Origin: Tomitella gaofuii
GTDB taxonomy: Bacteria; Actinomycetota; Actinomycetes; Mycobacteriales; Mycobacteriaceae
NCBI RefSeq assembly: GCF_014126825.1
Contig: NZ_CP059900.1
Coordinates: 1,612,001-1,676,000, forward strand
DNA: 64,000 nt
Direction: 5' to 3'
This document shows positions 45,566 to 54,329 of the stretch, piece after piece. Numbering within the stretch: the first letter of the stretch is position 1; every line of letters begins with the position of its first letter. The translations under genes and the position numbers were made by a program. A model generated the notes under the pieces. That model was not told where the DNA came from. It ran no database searches and saw only the letters and a list, made by a program, of their open reading frames with translations.

Positions 45566-45916
45566 TCAGCCCGCGGCGGACCCCGAGGCTGCGGGCGCGG
45601 GGCTGGACTGGGCGCCCGAGCCGGACTTGGCGCCGCCTGCGGCCGAACCCGACGAGCCCGACGACGACCCCGAACCCGACGAGTCCGAGGACGACCCCGA
45701 CGACGACGAGTCGGAGGACGCGCCGGCAGGCACGGTGCCCGAGCGACTGTCGGTGCGGTAGAAGCCGCTGCCCTTGAATACGATGCCCACCGAGTTGAAC
45801 AGCTTGCGCAGCCGGCCGCCGCAGTCCGAGCACACCGTGAGCGCATCGTCGCTGAACTTCTGGACGATGTCGAAGCTGTTGCCGCACTCGGTGCAGGCGT
45901 ACGAATAGGTGGGCAC
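45566..45916 (-). CDS. FmdB-family zinc-ribbon protein
   Basis: 116 residues from GTG 45916, with GGAGG upstream. The FmdB domain covers residues 1-60: PTYSYACTECGNSFDIVQKF, then CSDCGGRLRKLFNSVGIVFK, with two CxxC pairs for zinc. The last 50 residues are Ser/Gly low complexity. FmdB proteins are putative regulators, and Rv0991c-type members act as redox-sensitive chaperone partners. The zinc-ribbon start MPTYSYAC-like sequence decides the start. Confidence 0.88.
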   Translation of the reverse strand: MPTYSYACTECGNSFDIVQKFSDDALTVCSDCGGRLRKLFNSVGIVFKGSGFYRTDSRSGTVPAGASSDSSSSGSSSDSSGSGSSSGSSGSAAGGAKSGSGAQSSPAPAASGSAAG

Positions 45917-46115
45917 GGGCGGACCTCCCGGGGTGGGCCGCGCGGGACGCGGCGGGCTGGTTTCGCGGCGGAGCGCGGGCGGCTCGGGCCGGGGCACCGC
46001 GCCGGGCGGGGTTGTCCACCTCGCTGCGCCGCAGTTCCGGCCTTTTCAGCACTCCGATTGCATGAGTGCCAACGCATTCATGGTAATGGTTGTTCCCCGT
46101 GCCGTCGGTGCCGGT

Positions 46116-46790
46116 CTACTTCCGGACGACGCGGAACACCCCTTCGCCGGGGGTGAGCACCGTGCCGATCCGTACGTCATGCGGATCCTCGGGGAGTTCG
46201 TCGACCAGTTCATCGTCGCCGACGGCGCAGACCATCGCCGCCCCCGGCGCGGCCGCGGGGAGCGTCCGGTCGTAGTAGCCGGCGCCCCGCCCGAGTCGCA
46301 CCCCGCGCCGGTCCACCGCCACGGCCGGCACCAGGATCAGCGCGGCCTCGGCGATGACGGAGGGATCCAGAACGGGCCCCGGCGGCTCGAGCAGCCCGTA
46401 ACGGGCAGTGCGCAGAGCAGTGCGGCCCGTGTGCGGCGCCCAGGACAGCGGCCCCGGCGCGCCGGTGACCGGGAGGAGCACGCGCAGACCGGCGGCCAGG
46501 GCGTCGTCGAGCATGCGCATGTCGCCCGGCTCCGCGTCGGTGGGCACGTACGCGCAGATCGTCGTCCCCCGCGGGAGTGTGGTGAGGATCTCGGTGCGCC
46601 ACACCGCGGCGAGGGCGTCCGACTCGGCACGGAGTGCGTCGTGGCCGGCCGCGGCGCGCAGCGCACGGAAGCGCCTGCGCCATGCGTGCTTGTCGACGGC
46701 GACGGGCCGGGCGTCGCCGTAGGGCCGGCGGTCCGCATGCCGGGCCGCCGCGGCGTAAGCAGCCCCGTCGGACGGGTCGTTGCTGGACAT
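46116..46790 (-). CDS. 5-formyltetrahydrofolate cyclo-ligase
   Basis: 224 residues. Converts 5-formyl-THF to methenyl-THF using ATP. Motifs: WRRRFRALRAAAGHDALRAE at the N-terminus, LILVPAVAVDRRGVRLGRGA with the ATP-binding Arg/Gly segment, and GYYDRTLP. ATG 46790 adds 30 residues before the conserved core; a shorter start is possible. It is divergent from galU, with an intervening region of 148 bp. Confidence 0.92.
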   Translation of the reverse strand: MSSNDPSDGAAYAAAARHADRRPYGDARPVAVDKHAWRRRFRALRAAAGHDALRAESDALAAVWRTEILTTLPRGTTICAYVPTDAEPGDMRMLDDALAAGLRVLLPVTGAPGPLSWAPHTGRTALRTARYGLLEPPGPVLDPSVIAEAALILVPAVAVDRRGVRLGRGAGYYDRTLPAAAPGAAMVCAVGDDELVDELPEDPHDVRIGTVLTPGEGVFRVVRK

Positions 46791-46938
46791 CCGTGTTGCA
46801 CCTCTCTCGCCGTGGACATCGCGCTCCGCCGCCCCTGGGGCGCCGGGCCCGGGGGAAGCGCCGGTATTAGCGCACACTGAACCCGGCGTCGCGCCGCTCG
46901 ATCGCGGTGACACGCCGATCAATAGTTAGGGTAGGGCT

Positions 46939-47895
46939 ATGACATCTCGGAGTGCGGCGGACGAGCCGGCGGTATCGCCGCAGTGGGGAGCGGGGCCGTT
47001 CCGCACGGCGATCGTTCCGGCGGCGGGACTGGGGACGCGGTTCCTGCCCGCCACCAAGACGGTGCCGAAGGAGCTGCTGCCCGTCGTGGACACGCCGGGC
47101 ATCGAGCTCGTCGCAGGCGAAGCGGCGGAAGCCGGCGCCCGCCGCCTGATCATCATCACGAACGAGGGCAAGGACGGGGTGGTCGCGCACTTCCGCTCGG
47201 ATCCGGAGCTCGAAGCCACGCTGGCCGAGCGCGGGAAGACGGAGCTGCTGGCCAAGGTGCGCCGCGCGCCGGAGCTCATCGACGTCAAGGCGGTCGTGCA
47301 GCCCTCGCCCCACGGGCTCGGTCACGCCATCGGGTGCGCCGAGTCCGCGCTCGCCGCCGACGAGGACGCGGTCGCCGTCCTGCTGCCGGACGACCTCGTG
47401 CTGCCCACCGGAGTCCTTGCGCAGATGGCCGCGGTGCGCAGCGAGCACGGCGGCTCGGTGCTGTGCGCGTTCGAGGTGCCGGAGGATCAAGTCAGCGCCT
47501 ACGGGGTCTTCGCCGTCGAGCCAACCGGCGGCGCGGACGCGGACGTCCTGCGGGTGACGGGGATGGTGGAGAAGCCCGCGCCCCAGGACGCGCCGTCGTC
47601 GCTGGCCGCCGCCGGCCGGTACATCCTCGACCGGGCCGTGTTCGACGCGCTCAGGAGGATCGAGCCGGGGGCCGGCGGGGAACTCCAGATCACCGACGCC
47701 ATCGCGCTGCTCATCGACGAGGGGCACCCGGTGCACGTGGTGGTGCACCGCGGCCGGCGCCACGACCTGGGCAACCCCGGCGGGTATGTGCGTGCGGCCG
47801 TCGATTTCGCACTGCAGTCCGACGAGTACGGGGCGGAGCTGCGGACCTGGCTGCTGGAACACCTCGGCGTGCCGCAGGAGGCCGCGCGGGCGTGA
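46939..47895 (+). CDS. galU: UTP--glucose-1-phosphate uridylyltransferase
   Basis: 318 residues. Makes UDP-glucose for galactan, trehalose and other glycan synthesis. Nucleotidyltransferase signatures AGLGTRFLPATKTVPKELLP, SPHGLGHAIGCAESAL, GMVEKPAPQDAPSSLAAAGR and GGELQITDAI are visible. The next gene, glp, starts about 90 bp later. Confidence 0.96.
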   Translation: MTSRSAADEPAVSPQWGAGPFRTAIVPAAGLGTRFLPATKTVPKELLPVVDTPGIELVAGEAAEAGARRLIIITNEGKDGVVAHFRSDPELEATLAERGKTELLAKVRRAPELIDVKAVVQPSPHGLGHAIGCAESALAADEDAVAVLLPDDLVLPTGVLAQMAAVRSEHGGSVLCAFEVPEDQVSAYGVFAVEPTGGADADVLRVTGMVEKPAPQDAPSSLAAAGRYILDRAVFDALRRIEPGAGGELQITDAIALLIDEGHPVHVVVHRGRRHDLGNPGGYVRAAVDFALQSDEYGAELRTWLLEHLGVPQEAARA

Positions 47896-47983
47896 ACGCC
47901 CGGCGTATCCGGATCGACCGTCGATCCCGGCGGCGCGTGCGACCATGACCCTCGGGTCGGCAGGCAAGGAAGGGGACAGCCGC

Positions 47984-49243
47984 TTGCGTTCGGTGGAAGA
48001 ACAGCTCAGTCGCGTGACGGCATCGGCCGTGGCGCCGCGGCCGGTCCGCGTCGCGATCTCCGAGGCGCAGGGCTTGCTGTGCGCGGAGGAGGTCGTGGCC
48101 ACGCGTCCGCTGCCCGGGTTCGACCAGGCGGCCATCGACGGCTACGCGGTGCGCAGCGTGGACGTGCGCGATGCGGGTTCGGCGGTCACGGGGCCGGAGG
48201 GCGCACCCTCCGAACTCACCCTGCCGGTGGTCGGCGAGGTCTCGGCCGGGTCGCGCCGGCCGACGCGACTGCAGCCCGGCCAGGTGGTGCGGGTGCGCAC
48301 CGGCGCTCCGTTGCCGACGCTGGCGGACGCGGTGCTCCCCACCGGCTGGACCAACGGCGGCCACGCGCGCGTGGCCGTCTATCAGCCCGTGCTCTCCGGG
48401 GCCTACGTCCGACGCACCGGCGACGACGTCCAGCCGGGCGATGTCGCGGTGAAGGCCGGCACGATCATCGGCCCGGCGCAGGTGGGGCTGCTCGCCGCCG
48501 TCGGCCGCGACAAGGTGCTGGTGCATCCGCGCCCGCGCGTCGCGGTGATCTCCGTGGGCGGCGAGCTCGTGGACATCGACCGCACCCCGGGTACGGGCCA
48601 GGTGTTCGACGTCAACTCGTACGCGCTGGCCGCGGCTGCGCGCGACGCCGGAGCCGAGGTGTCGCGCGTCGGCATCGCAGGTTCCGAGCCCGCCGAGTTC
48701 CGCGACGCGGTGGAGAGCTACCTGCTGCGCTCGGAGATCATCGTCATCGCAGGCGCCGCCGGCGGCATGGCCTCCGAGCGGTATCACGACGTGCTCGCCG
48801 AGCTCGGTTCTCTCGAGGTCGCGCGGGTGGCGATGCATCCGGGGTCGGTGCAGGGGTACGGGTTGCTGGGGGCGGAGAGCGTGCCCACCTTCCTGCTGCC
48901 GGCCAACCCGGTGAGCGCGCTCGTCGTGTTCGAGGTGATGGTGCGTCCGCTCATCCGGATCGCGCTGGGGCGGCGCCGGCCCATGCGCCGCAAGGTGCGG
49001 GCACGCACGGTGGCGCCGATCAGCTCCATCGAGGGGCGTACCGCTTTCCTGCGCGGCCAGCTGATGCGCGACGAGACCACGAACGAGTATCTGGTGCAGG
49101 CGCTCGGCGGGGCCGCGGGGTCGTCGTCCCATCTGCTCGCGACGCTCGCCGAGGCGAACTGCTTCGTCACGATCCCACCGGAGGTCAGCTGGGTCGATAC
49201 CGGCGACGAGGTCGAGGTCGTCTTCCTGGCGCAACAGGGCTAG
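47984..49243 (+). CDS. glp: Gephyrin-like MoeA protein Glp
   Basis: 419 residues. TTG 47984 is chosen because it gives the N-terminus (M)RSVEEQLSRVTASAVAPRP shared with mycobacterial MoeA1 and has AAGGGGA about seven bases before it; ATG 47945 would add 13 unmatched residues. MoeA domains: PLPGFDQAAIDGYAVRS, VGEVSAGSRRPTRLQPGQVV, VRTGAPLPTLADAVLPT, then the GPHN-like domain. The usual SGGVSVGD-like loop is replaced by IAGAAGGMASERY, a change from active molybdotransferases that fits the non-enzymatic Glp, which links FtsZ to the GlpR membrane receptor in Corynebacterium. GlpR/SepX is encoded two genes downstream. Confidence 0.88.
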   Translation: MRSVEEQLSRVTASAVAPRPVRVAISEAQGLLCAEEVVATRPLPGFDQAAIDGYAVRSVDVRDAGSAVTGPEGAPSELTLPVVGEVSAGSRRPTRLQPGQVVRVRTGAPLPTLADAVLPTGWTNGGHARVAVYQPVLSGAYVRRTGDDVQPGDVAVKAGTIIGPAQVGLLAAVGRDKVLVHPRPRVAVISVGGELVDIDRTPGTGQVFDVNSYALAAAARDAGAEVSRVGIAGSEPAEFRDAVESYLLRSEIIVIAGAAGGMASERYHDVLAELGSLEVARVAMHPGSVQGYGLLGAESVPTFLLPANPVSALVVFEVMVRPLIRIALGRRRPMRRKVRARTVAPISSIEGRTAFLRGQLMRDETTNEYLVQALGGAAGSSSHLLATLAEANCFVTIPPEVSWVDTGDEVEVVFLAQQG

Positions 49244-49251
49244 GCCGCACA

Positions 49252-49923
49252 GTGTCGGCGACGGGGCGTCGACTGGGCGCCGGCGAACGCTCGGAGCATC
49301 CGGGCTGGCCCGCGCACATCGGAGCACTGCAGGTGCCTGCGGGCGTGGTGACGTTGCGGCCGGTGCGGATGCGCGACGCGAAGCAGTGGAGCAGGGCCCG
49401 TATCCGGGATGAGGACCACCTGCGGCCGTGGGAACCGACGGGGGCGGAACCGTGGGTACTCCGCCACCGGGCGGCGGCGTGGCCGGCGATCTGCATGCGG
49501 CTGCGGATCGCGGCACGCCACGGGGCGATCATTCCGATGGTCATCGAGGTGGACGGCAGGTACGCAGGCCAGCTGACGGTCGGCAACATCGTGCGTGGTC
49601 CGCTGCGGTCGGCGTGGATCGGGTACTGGGTGTCCACCGACTACAGCGGCAGGCGGGTGGCGTCGGCCGCGGTGGCGCTCGCGGTGGACCACTGCCTGTC
49701 CCGGGTGGGACTGCACCGGCTCGAGGCGACGGTGCGCCCGGAGAATCTGGCGAGCCGGTCCGTGCTGCGCCGGTCGGGGTTTCGGGAGGAGGGGCTGTTG
49801 CGCAACTACATGGACGTCGACGGCGCGTGGCGCGACCACATCCTCGTCGGGATGACCACGGAGGACTTCGCGGACACCGCGGCGGCGCGGATGGTGCGCG
49901 CGGGCCGCGCCCGATGGCATTGA
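49252..49923 (+). CDS. RimJ/RimL-type GNAT acetyltransferase
   Basis: 223 residues from GTG 49252. The GNAT fold shows VTLRPVRMRDAKQWSRARIR, VIEVDGRYAGQLTVGNIVRG, the acetyl-CoA loop YSGRRVASAAVALAVDHCL, and LHRLEATVRPENLASRSVLR. It probably acetylates protein N-termini such as S5. It sits between glp and sepX, as in mycobacteria (Rv0995). Confidence 0.92.
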   Translation: MSATGRRLGAGERSEHPGWPAHIGALQVPAGVVTLRPVRMRDAKQWSRARIRDEDHLRPWEPTGAEPWVLRHRAAAWPAICMRLRIAARHGAIIPMVIEVDGRYAGQLTVGNIVRGPLRSAWIGYWVSTDYSGRRVASAAVALAVDHCLSRVGLHRLEATVRPENLASRSVLRRSGFREEGLLRNYMDVDGAWRDHILVGMTTEDFADTAAARMVRAGRARWH

Positions 49924-50063
49924 CCCGCACCGGATGCCGCCGGTCCGTGTGATCCGGGGCGCGCACGGCGTGGCACGTTCCGATGAGCCCGGTCTGCCTC
50001 TAGCCTGATATGCACGGCTACCCGTCCGGGTGTCGTCGGAGGAACAGTGGAGGGGGTCGCCGC

Positions 50064-51086
50064 GTGCCGAACTCGCTTGTATGGATCGGGTTGGTCGTCG
50101 TGTGGATCTTCGTGCTGTTCCCCATGGTCACCGGCCGCCGGAAGCCGGTGCGGCGCACGGGCGAGGCGACCCTCGCCACGCGCGTGCTGCATCGGGGAGG
50201 AATGGCACGGCCGATGCGCCGCGGGCCCGCGGCCGGCCACGCCGGAGATCCCGACTGGGTCCCCACTGCGGAGCAGGAGCGGGCGCGTCACCGGCAATTC
50301 GAGCACCCGGACACCACGCGAGCGGAGGCTCAGATGGACAGTGGCACAACCCGCTCCGGCGGGTCGGACGTGGACGACGAGATCCTCGATGCAGAGGTCG
50401 TGGAGGACGAGGCCGGCGGGCGTGTGCGCACGGCGCACCGTTCGGATTCGGCAGCCGGCACGGTGCATGGCGCGGCGCACGATGAGGACGCCGGCGCGGG
50501 TCGGCCGGATGAGGACGGGCCGGATGCGGACGCGCGCGGCGCGGCGGCGGACCGGCGCGCGGCCGACGCGGAGCCCGTCGCGTCGGGGCCCGCCGACGGC
50601 TCCGAACCTACCGTGTCGAAGGAACTGGACACGGTCGACTCCGACGCGGCGCCCCGCCGTACGGGCCGCGGGGGCTTCGATCCGCGGGCGGACGCGATCG
50701 CCAGCGCCGAGAGGTACCGCACCCGCCAGCGGGTGGTCTTGTCGATGGCCGGCGGCATCGTCGTCACCGCGGTCTTCGCGCTGTTGTTCCTGCCGTTGTT
50801 CTGGTGGGGCACCGCGGCCTTCGCAGGGGCGGTGACGCTGTACCTGGGGTATCTGCGTCGGCAGGTGCGGCTCGAGGAGCAGATCCGGCGCCGCCGCATG
50901 GCGCGGCTGCAGAAGGCGCGCACGCAGGAGCAGGTGGACCGCCGAGCACGGGCAACGGTGCCCGGGCCTCCGCAGCGTCGCGGCGTGGTGGTGCTCGAAT
51001 CGGATGACGGCGACCCGGACTTCGAACACCTGCCGCCGTACGCGCCAGCTGCGCACGAGGACCTGCGGCACGCGTCGGGGCAATGA
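50064..51086 (+). CDS. Septal membrane protein SepX/GlpR
   Basis: 340 residues from GTG 50064, with GGAGGGGG seven bases upstream. One TM helix at residues 2-21 (NSLVWIGLVVVWIFVLFPMV), a long acidic disordered linker (about 90-215), two TM helices at about 230-275 (GGIVVTAVFALLFLPLFWWG), and a basic C-terminal tail. This topology matches the actinobacterial divisome protein SepX/GlpR, the membrane receptor of Glp. The first helix with its RRKPVRR flank is the best conserved part. Confidence 0.85.
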   Translation: MPNSLVWIGLVVVWIFVLFPMVTGRRKPVRRTGEATLATRVLHRGGMARPMRRGPAAGHAGDPDWVPTAEQERARHRQFEHPDTTRAEAQMDSGTTRSGGSDVDDEILDAEVVEDEAGGRVRTAHRSDSAAGTVHGAAHDEDAGAGRPDEDGPDADARGAAADRRAADAEPVASGPADGSEPTVSKELDTVDSDAAPRRTGRGGFDPRADAIASAERYRTRQRVVLSMAGGIVVTAVFALLFLPLFWWGTAAFAGAVTLYLGYLRRQVRLEEQIRRRRMARLQKARTQEQVDRRARATVPGPPQRRGVVVLESDDGDPDFEHLPPYAPAAHEDLRHASGQ

Positions 51087-51165
51087 AAACTGCTGGTCAG
51101 GACTCGATTTCGTGCTCGAGTCCGAACCTGCTATTGTTTTTCCCAGCGGTCCACAAGACCGCTTC

Positions 51166-51238
51166 GGGGCTGTGGCGCAGTTGGTAGCGCGACTCGTTCG
51201 CATCGAGTAGGTCAGGGGTTCGATTCCCCTCAGCTCCA
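51166..51238 (+). tRNA. tRNA-Ala(CGC)
   Basis: 73 nt. The acceptor stem pairs GGGGCTG with CAGCTCC, with discriminator A. The anticodon stem ACTCG/CGAGT encloses TTCGCAT, anticodon CGC, reading GCG. A GTTCGATTC T-loop is present. A very strong terminator follows immediately. Confidence 0.95.
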
Positions 51239-51240
51239 CC

Positions 51241-51284
51241 CGGAGAATGCCGGGGCATCCGACGAGATGCCCCGGCATTCTCCG
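51241..51284 (+). terminator. Strong terminator after tRNA-Ala
   Basis: A perfect 19-bp stem, CGGAGAATGCCGGGGCATC (51241-51259) with GATGCCCCGGCATTCTCCG (51266-51284), a 6-base loop and TTTT after it. Confidence 0.92.
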
Positions 51285-51489
51285 TTTTGCTCCCCGAACC
51301 TGCGGCGCATCCTGTTGCGCGCCCTCGGTCCGCGCACTCGTCCTGCAATGCCGGAACCACGTGAACTTAGGCGCCTTGTCGCCGGTGATCGTGCCAATCG
51401 GGTGCGCGGAGTCGAGCGAGCGCAGTGGACGCGGCGTGCGTGCGACCGCCCTCGCGGGTTCCGGTGAACCCGCTGGCTACTATGACGGC

Positions 51490-52095
51490 ATGCGTTCACA
51501 GAAGGGGACTTTCCGGGCCCTCCTCGCACTGTTCTTCGCGTCGGTGTTCCTTGCCGGCTGCTCGTCCGCCGACTCCGCAGAGACCGCCGGGGGACGCGGT
51601 GCCGCAAGCGATCCGGCCGTCTGGTTGGCGGCTTACGGGCTCGATGGCCTCGACGGACGGGAGATCATCGACACCCTGGACCGGATGCCGGTCGCCGAGC
51701 GCCCGGACGGGCTGCTCGCATCGGTGCGCGCGGACCAGGTCGTGCTCACACACGAGGACGGCGGGGAGGTGGCCGTGCCGCTGCCGGCCGACGAGTTCTA
51801 TGTGTCCGTCGCCCCGTACACGGACACCACGCACCGATGCTTCTACCACAGCCTCACCACCTGCCTGGGCGAGCTGCGCAACGCCGACGTGCGCGTGACG
51901 GCCACGGACTCGGATGGGACGCAGGTGATCTCCACTGTGGAGATGCGCACGTTCGACAACGGCTTCGTCGGACTGTGGCTTCCGCGCGGCTTCGACGGCA
52001 CCGTCACCCTCGAGCAGGACGGGCGCACGGCCACCGTCCCGGTTGCGACCGGAGGCGACGATCCCACCTGCCTGACCACCGCGCGTCTGACGTAG
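51490..52095 (+). CDS. CueP-family copper-binding lipoprotein
   Basis: 201 residues from ATG 51490. The signal peptide ends in lipobox LAGC (Cys24), so the protein is lipid-anchored outside the membrane. The CueP signature is clear: EFYVSVAPYTDTTHRC, then FYHSLTTCLGELRNADV, GFVGLWLPRGFDG and DDPTCLTTARL, with three conserved cysteines and His residues for copper. CueP of Salmonella is a soluble periplasmic copper store that supplies superoxide dismutase; the lipoprotein form suits a Gram-positive envelope. No copper ATPase or regulator is next to it. Confidence 0.87.
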   Translation: MRSQKGTFRALLALFFASVFLAGCSSADSAETAGGRGAASDPAVWLAAYGLDGLDGREIIDTLDRMPVAERPDGLLASVRADQVVLTHEDGGEVAVPLPADEFYVSVAPYTDTTHRCFYHSLTTCLGELRNADVRVTATDSDGTQVISTVEMRTFDNGFVGLWLPRGFDGTVTLEQDGRTATVPVATGGDDPTCLTTARLT

Positions 52096-52100
52096 CGGAC

Positions 52101-53007
52101 TCAGTCGCCGTCGCCGGATCCGGCGACGAATTCGGCGACGGCATGCGCGATCAGTCCGGACGAATGGAACGGTAGCCAGTGGCCGGTGACCAGGTCGGTG
52201 CGCGACAGGTCGTGCACCCACCGTTCCACGTCCGAGTAGATCGCGGGCCCGCAGCGCGATGTCACGCCGGTTGACCAGGAGCCGCACCGGGACCGTCGTC
52301 TGGCGTGGGTCGGGCCGGCGCAGCCGGGGGATGATGTTGGCCGAGTAGATGCGCAGGCCGCTGATCATGTCGCGCTGGAGCGACGGGGCCAGATGGATCC
52401 GCTCGGCCGGCGTCCCGTCGATGACGCGCAGGAACCTGCGCCAGAGCGCGGGCCGTCCGACGCTGCGGAAGAACAGCCGCGGCACCGCCGGCGTCATGAA
52501 GAACCCCGTGTACGCCGACGATGCCAGTTGGCTGAGCGCCTGACCGATGCCGCGTGCGGTGGGGCGGCTCAGTCGTTCCCGCACCCACACGGCCAGGTGG
52601 TCCAGGCTGGGGCCGGAGATGGACGTGAACGTGGCGATCCGCTCGTCGGCGTCCGCGCGGCACACGGCCTCCCATCCCTGCACCGAGCCCCAGTCGTGGC
52701 CGACGAGGTGCACCTTGCGGTCCGGGCTGACCGCGTCGATGACGGCGTAGAGGTCGTCGGCCAACTGGTCCAGGCTGAACTCCGACACCGTTCCGGGGAC
52801 GGTGGACTCGCCGTGACCGCGGGTGTCGTAGGTGACGACACGGTGGTGCTCTGCCAACGCGGGGACGACGCCGTCCCACAGGCGGTGGGTGTCCGGCCAG
52901 CCGTGCACGAGCAGCACTGCGGGCCCGTCGGGATCGCCCTGCTCGAACACTGCCAGGTTGATGTCGCCGCGGGTGACGGTCCTGCGGCGTGGTGACGGGC
53001 TGGTCAT
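52101..53007 (-). pseudogene. Alpha/beta hydrolase with a one-base frameshift near the 3' end
   Basis: From ATG 53007 the first 253 codons give a typical alpha/beta hydrolase: VLLVHGWPDTHRLWDGVVPA with the oxyanion HG, TYDTRGHGEST, and the nucleophile elbow GHDWGS. After VRLLVNRRDIALR the frame fails at the GGG run around 52248 (minus-strand reading). Removing one G restores PAIYSDVERWVHDLSRTDLV and a normal end (LIAHAVAEFVAGSGDGD) with TGA at 52101-52103, giving 301 residues. In the uncorrected frame the protein runs on into cueP antisense. The epoxide-hydrolase-like lid suggests that subfamily. It is either a recent mutation or a sequencing error. Confidence 0.8.
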
Positions 53008-53185
53008 TGCGGTGCTCCTCGGGTGCTCGTGCGCGCCGGCGGTGCGGCGTGCCGGCCGCCGCCACGTTGTTATTGTCCTACTGTCTAACAGTGGGCGTGA
53101 CGGAGTGCACATTCGGGGATGGCGACAGGGGTGTGGAAGACCGGCATGCGGATCGTCGGACGCGGCGGCGTGCGCCCGTACGCGG

Positions 53186-53564
53186 TCAAGCGTCGGCCAG
53201 CAGCGCGATGCAGTCGATCTCCACCGTGGCCCCGTAGGGCAGGGCGCTGACCTCGAGGAATGTCCGAGCGGGACGAGGGTGGGAGAAGATCCGCTCGAAT
53301 TGGCGGTTGGCCTCCTCACGCAACGTGACGTCGGTGACGAAGTAGGTCAGCTTCACCGCATGCTCGAGCCGGCCGCCGACGGTCGCGAGCCGTTCGGTCA
53401 TGCGGTCGAGGGCGGCGTCGAGGGCCTCGCTGCGGCCGGGAACCGCCGTGCCGTCGGCGTCCACGGACAGCGCACCCGATACGAAGGCGAATCCGCCCGC
53501 CGCGTAGGCCGGACTGTAGGGATGCGGGTCGGGGTGGTGGCCACGGCGCGGAATGCGGAGTCAT
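53186..53564 (-). pseudogene. RidA-family protein with a one-base frameshift near the 5' end
   Basis: The 3' part encodes a clear RidA (YjgF/UK114) domain, LDRMTERLATVGGRLEHAVK and FVTDVTLREEANRQFERIFS, ending VEIDCIALLADA. In that frame no start exists before the conserved SPAYAAGGFAFVSGA. The upstream frame offers ATG 53564 (MTPHSAPWPP). Dropping one base from the C4 run (G4 at 53531-53534) joins them into 125 residues, normal for the family. RidA hydrolyses reactive enamine/imine intermediates. This is the second homopolymer frameshift within 1.3 kb. Confidence 0.75.
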
Positions 53565-53754
53565 CGGGGCTCCCTTGTCGTCGGAGGGCCCGCGGCATCG
53601 CCCTGTCGGCCGTGCCGGCGCGGGGAGCCGGGTCGCCTGCGGGCAGTGGAGTCGAGTCGTGCCGGATCCTACCGGCGCGGCGCGGTCAGCACCGCTGATC
53701 GGCATCGCCGCCAGAACCGTGACCGCCCGGGCGGCGACGCCCTATCCTCGGCTC

Positions 53755-54219
53755 ATGGGTCCGAGGCGATGGAACCGAGCGGGCATCGACGCGGCTGTGC
53801 AGGAAGCCGCCGGAGGCCTGGACGACGGGGGCGTGCCCGTCGGTGCAGCGTTGGAGGTCGGCGGTGTGCTCGTCGCGGCCGGGCGGAATCTCCGGGTGCA
53901 GGCCGGCGATCCGACGGCGCACGGGGAGATCGCGTGCCTGCGCGCGGCGGGGCGCCGCGCCTCGTACCGCGATGCCGTCCTTTACACCACGCTCGCGCCG
54001 TGTGCTATGTGCGCCGGCGCGATCATCCAGTTCGGGATTCCGTTCGTGGTGGTGGGGGAGGAGCGCACCTTCGGCGGCGAGGTGGGCCTTCTGCGCAGCC
54101 GCGGGGTGCAGGTGGAGGTGCTGGACGACCGGCGCTGCGTCGACCTCATGTCCCGCTTCCAACGCGAGCATCCCGACGTCTGGGCGGAGGACATCGGCGA
54201 GCCTCCGCCGCGCGGCTGA
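53755..54219 (+). CDS. Nucleoside/cytosine deaminase family protein
   Basis: 154 residues from ATG 53755. The zinc-dependent CDA fold has the catalytic HGE in TAHGEIACLR and the Cys pair in TLAPCAMCAGAI. GVPVGAALEVGGVLVAAGRN precedes it. The FGGEVGLLRSRGVQVEVLDD ending resembles yeast-type cytosine deaminases more than TadA, whose full tRNA-binding C-terminus is missing. Substrate (cytosine, isoguanine or other) is not certain. Confidence 0.85.
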   Translation: MGPRRWNRAGIDAAVQEAAGGLDDGGVPVGAALEVGGVLVAAGRNLRVQAGDPTAHGEIACLRAAGRRASYRDAVLYTTLAPCAMCAGAIIQFGIPFVVVGEERTFGGEVGLLRSRGVQVEVLDDRRCVDLMSRFQREHPDVWAEDIGEPPPRG

Positions 54220-54329
54220 CGCTGCAGCGAGGCCCGTGGCGACGGTAGGATGGCGTTGAGGGCAGATGGAGCTCCCGGGGCATCCGGTGGGCCGATCACC
54301 CAGGGGTGCAGTGGAAAAGGGGGTGCGAG

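Noticed and set aside
45561-45761. Acidic plus-strand open frame (PDE repeats)
   Set aside because: It is the complement of the Ser/Gly-rich tail of the FmdB gene, whose zinc ribbon and ribosome site are convincing.
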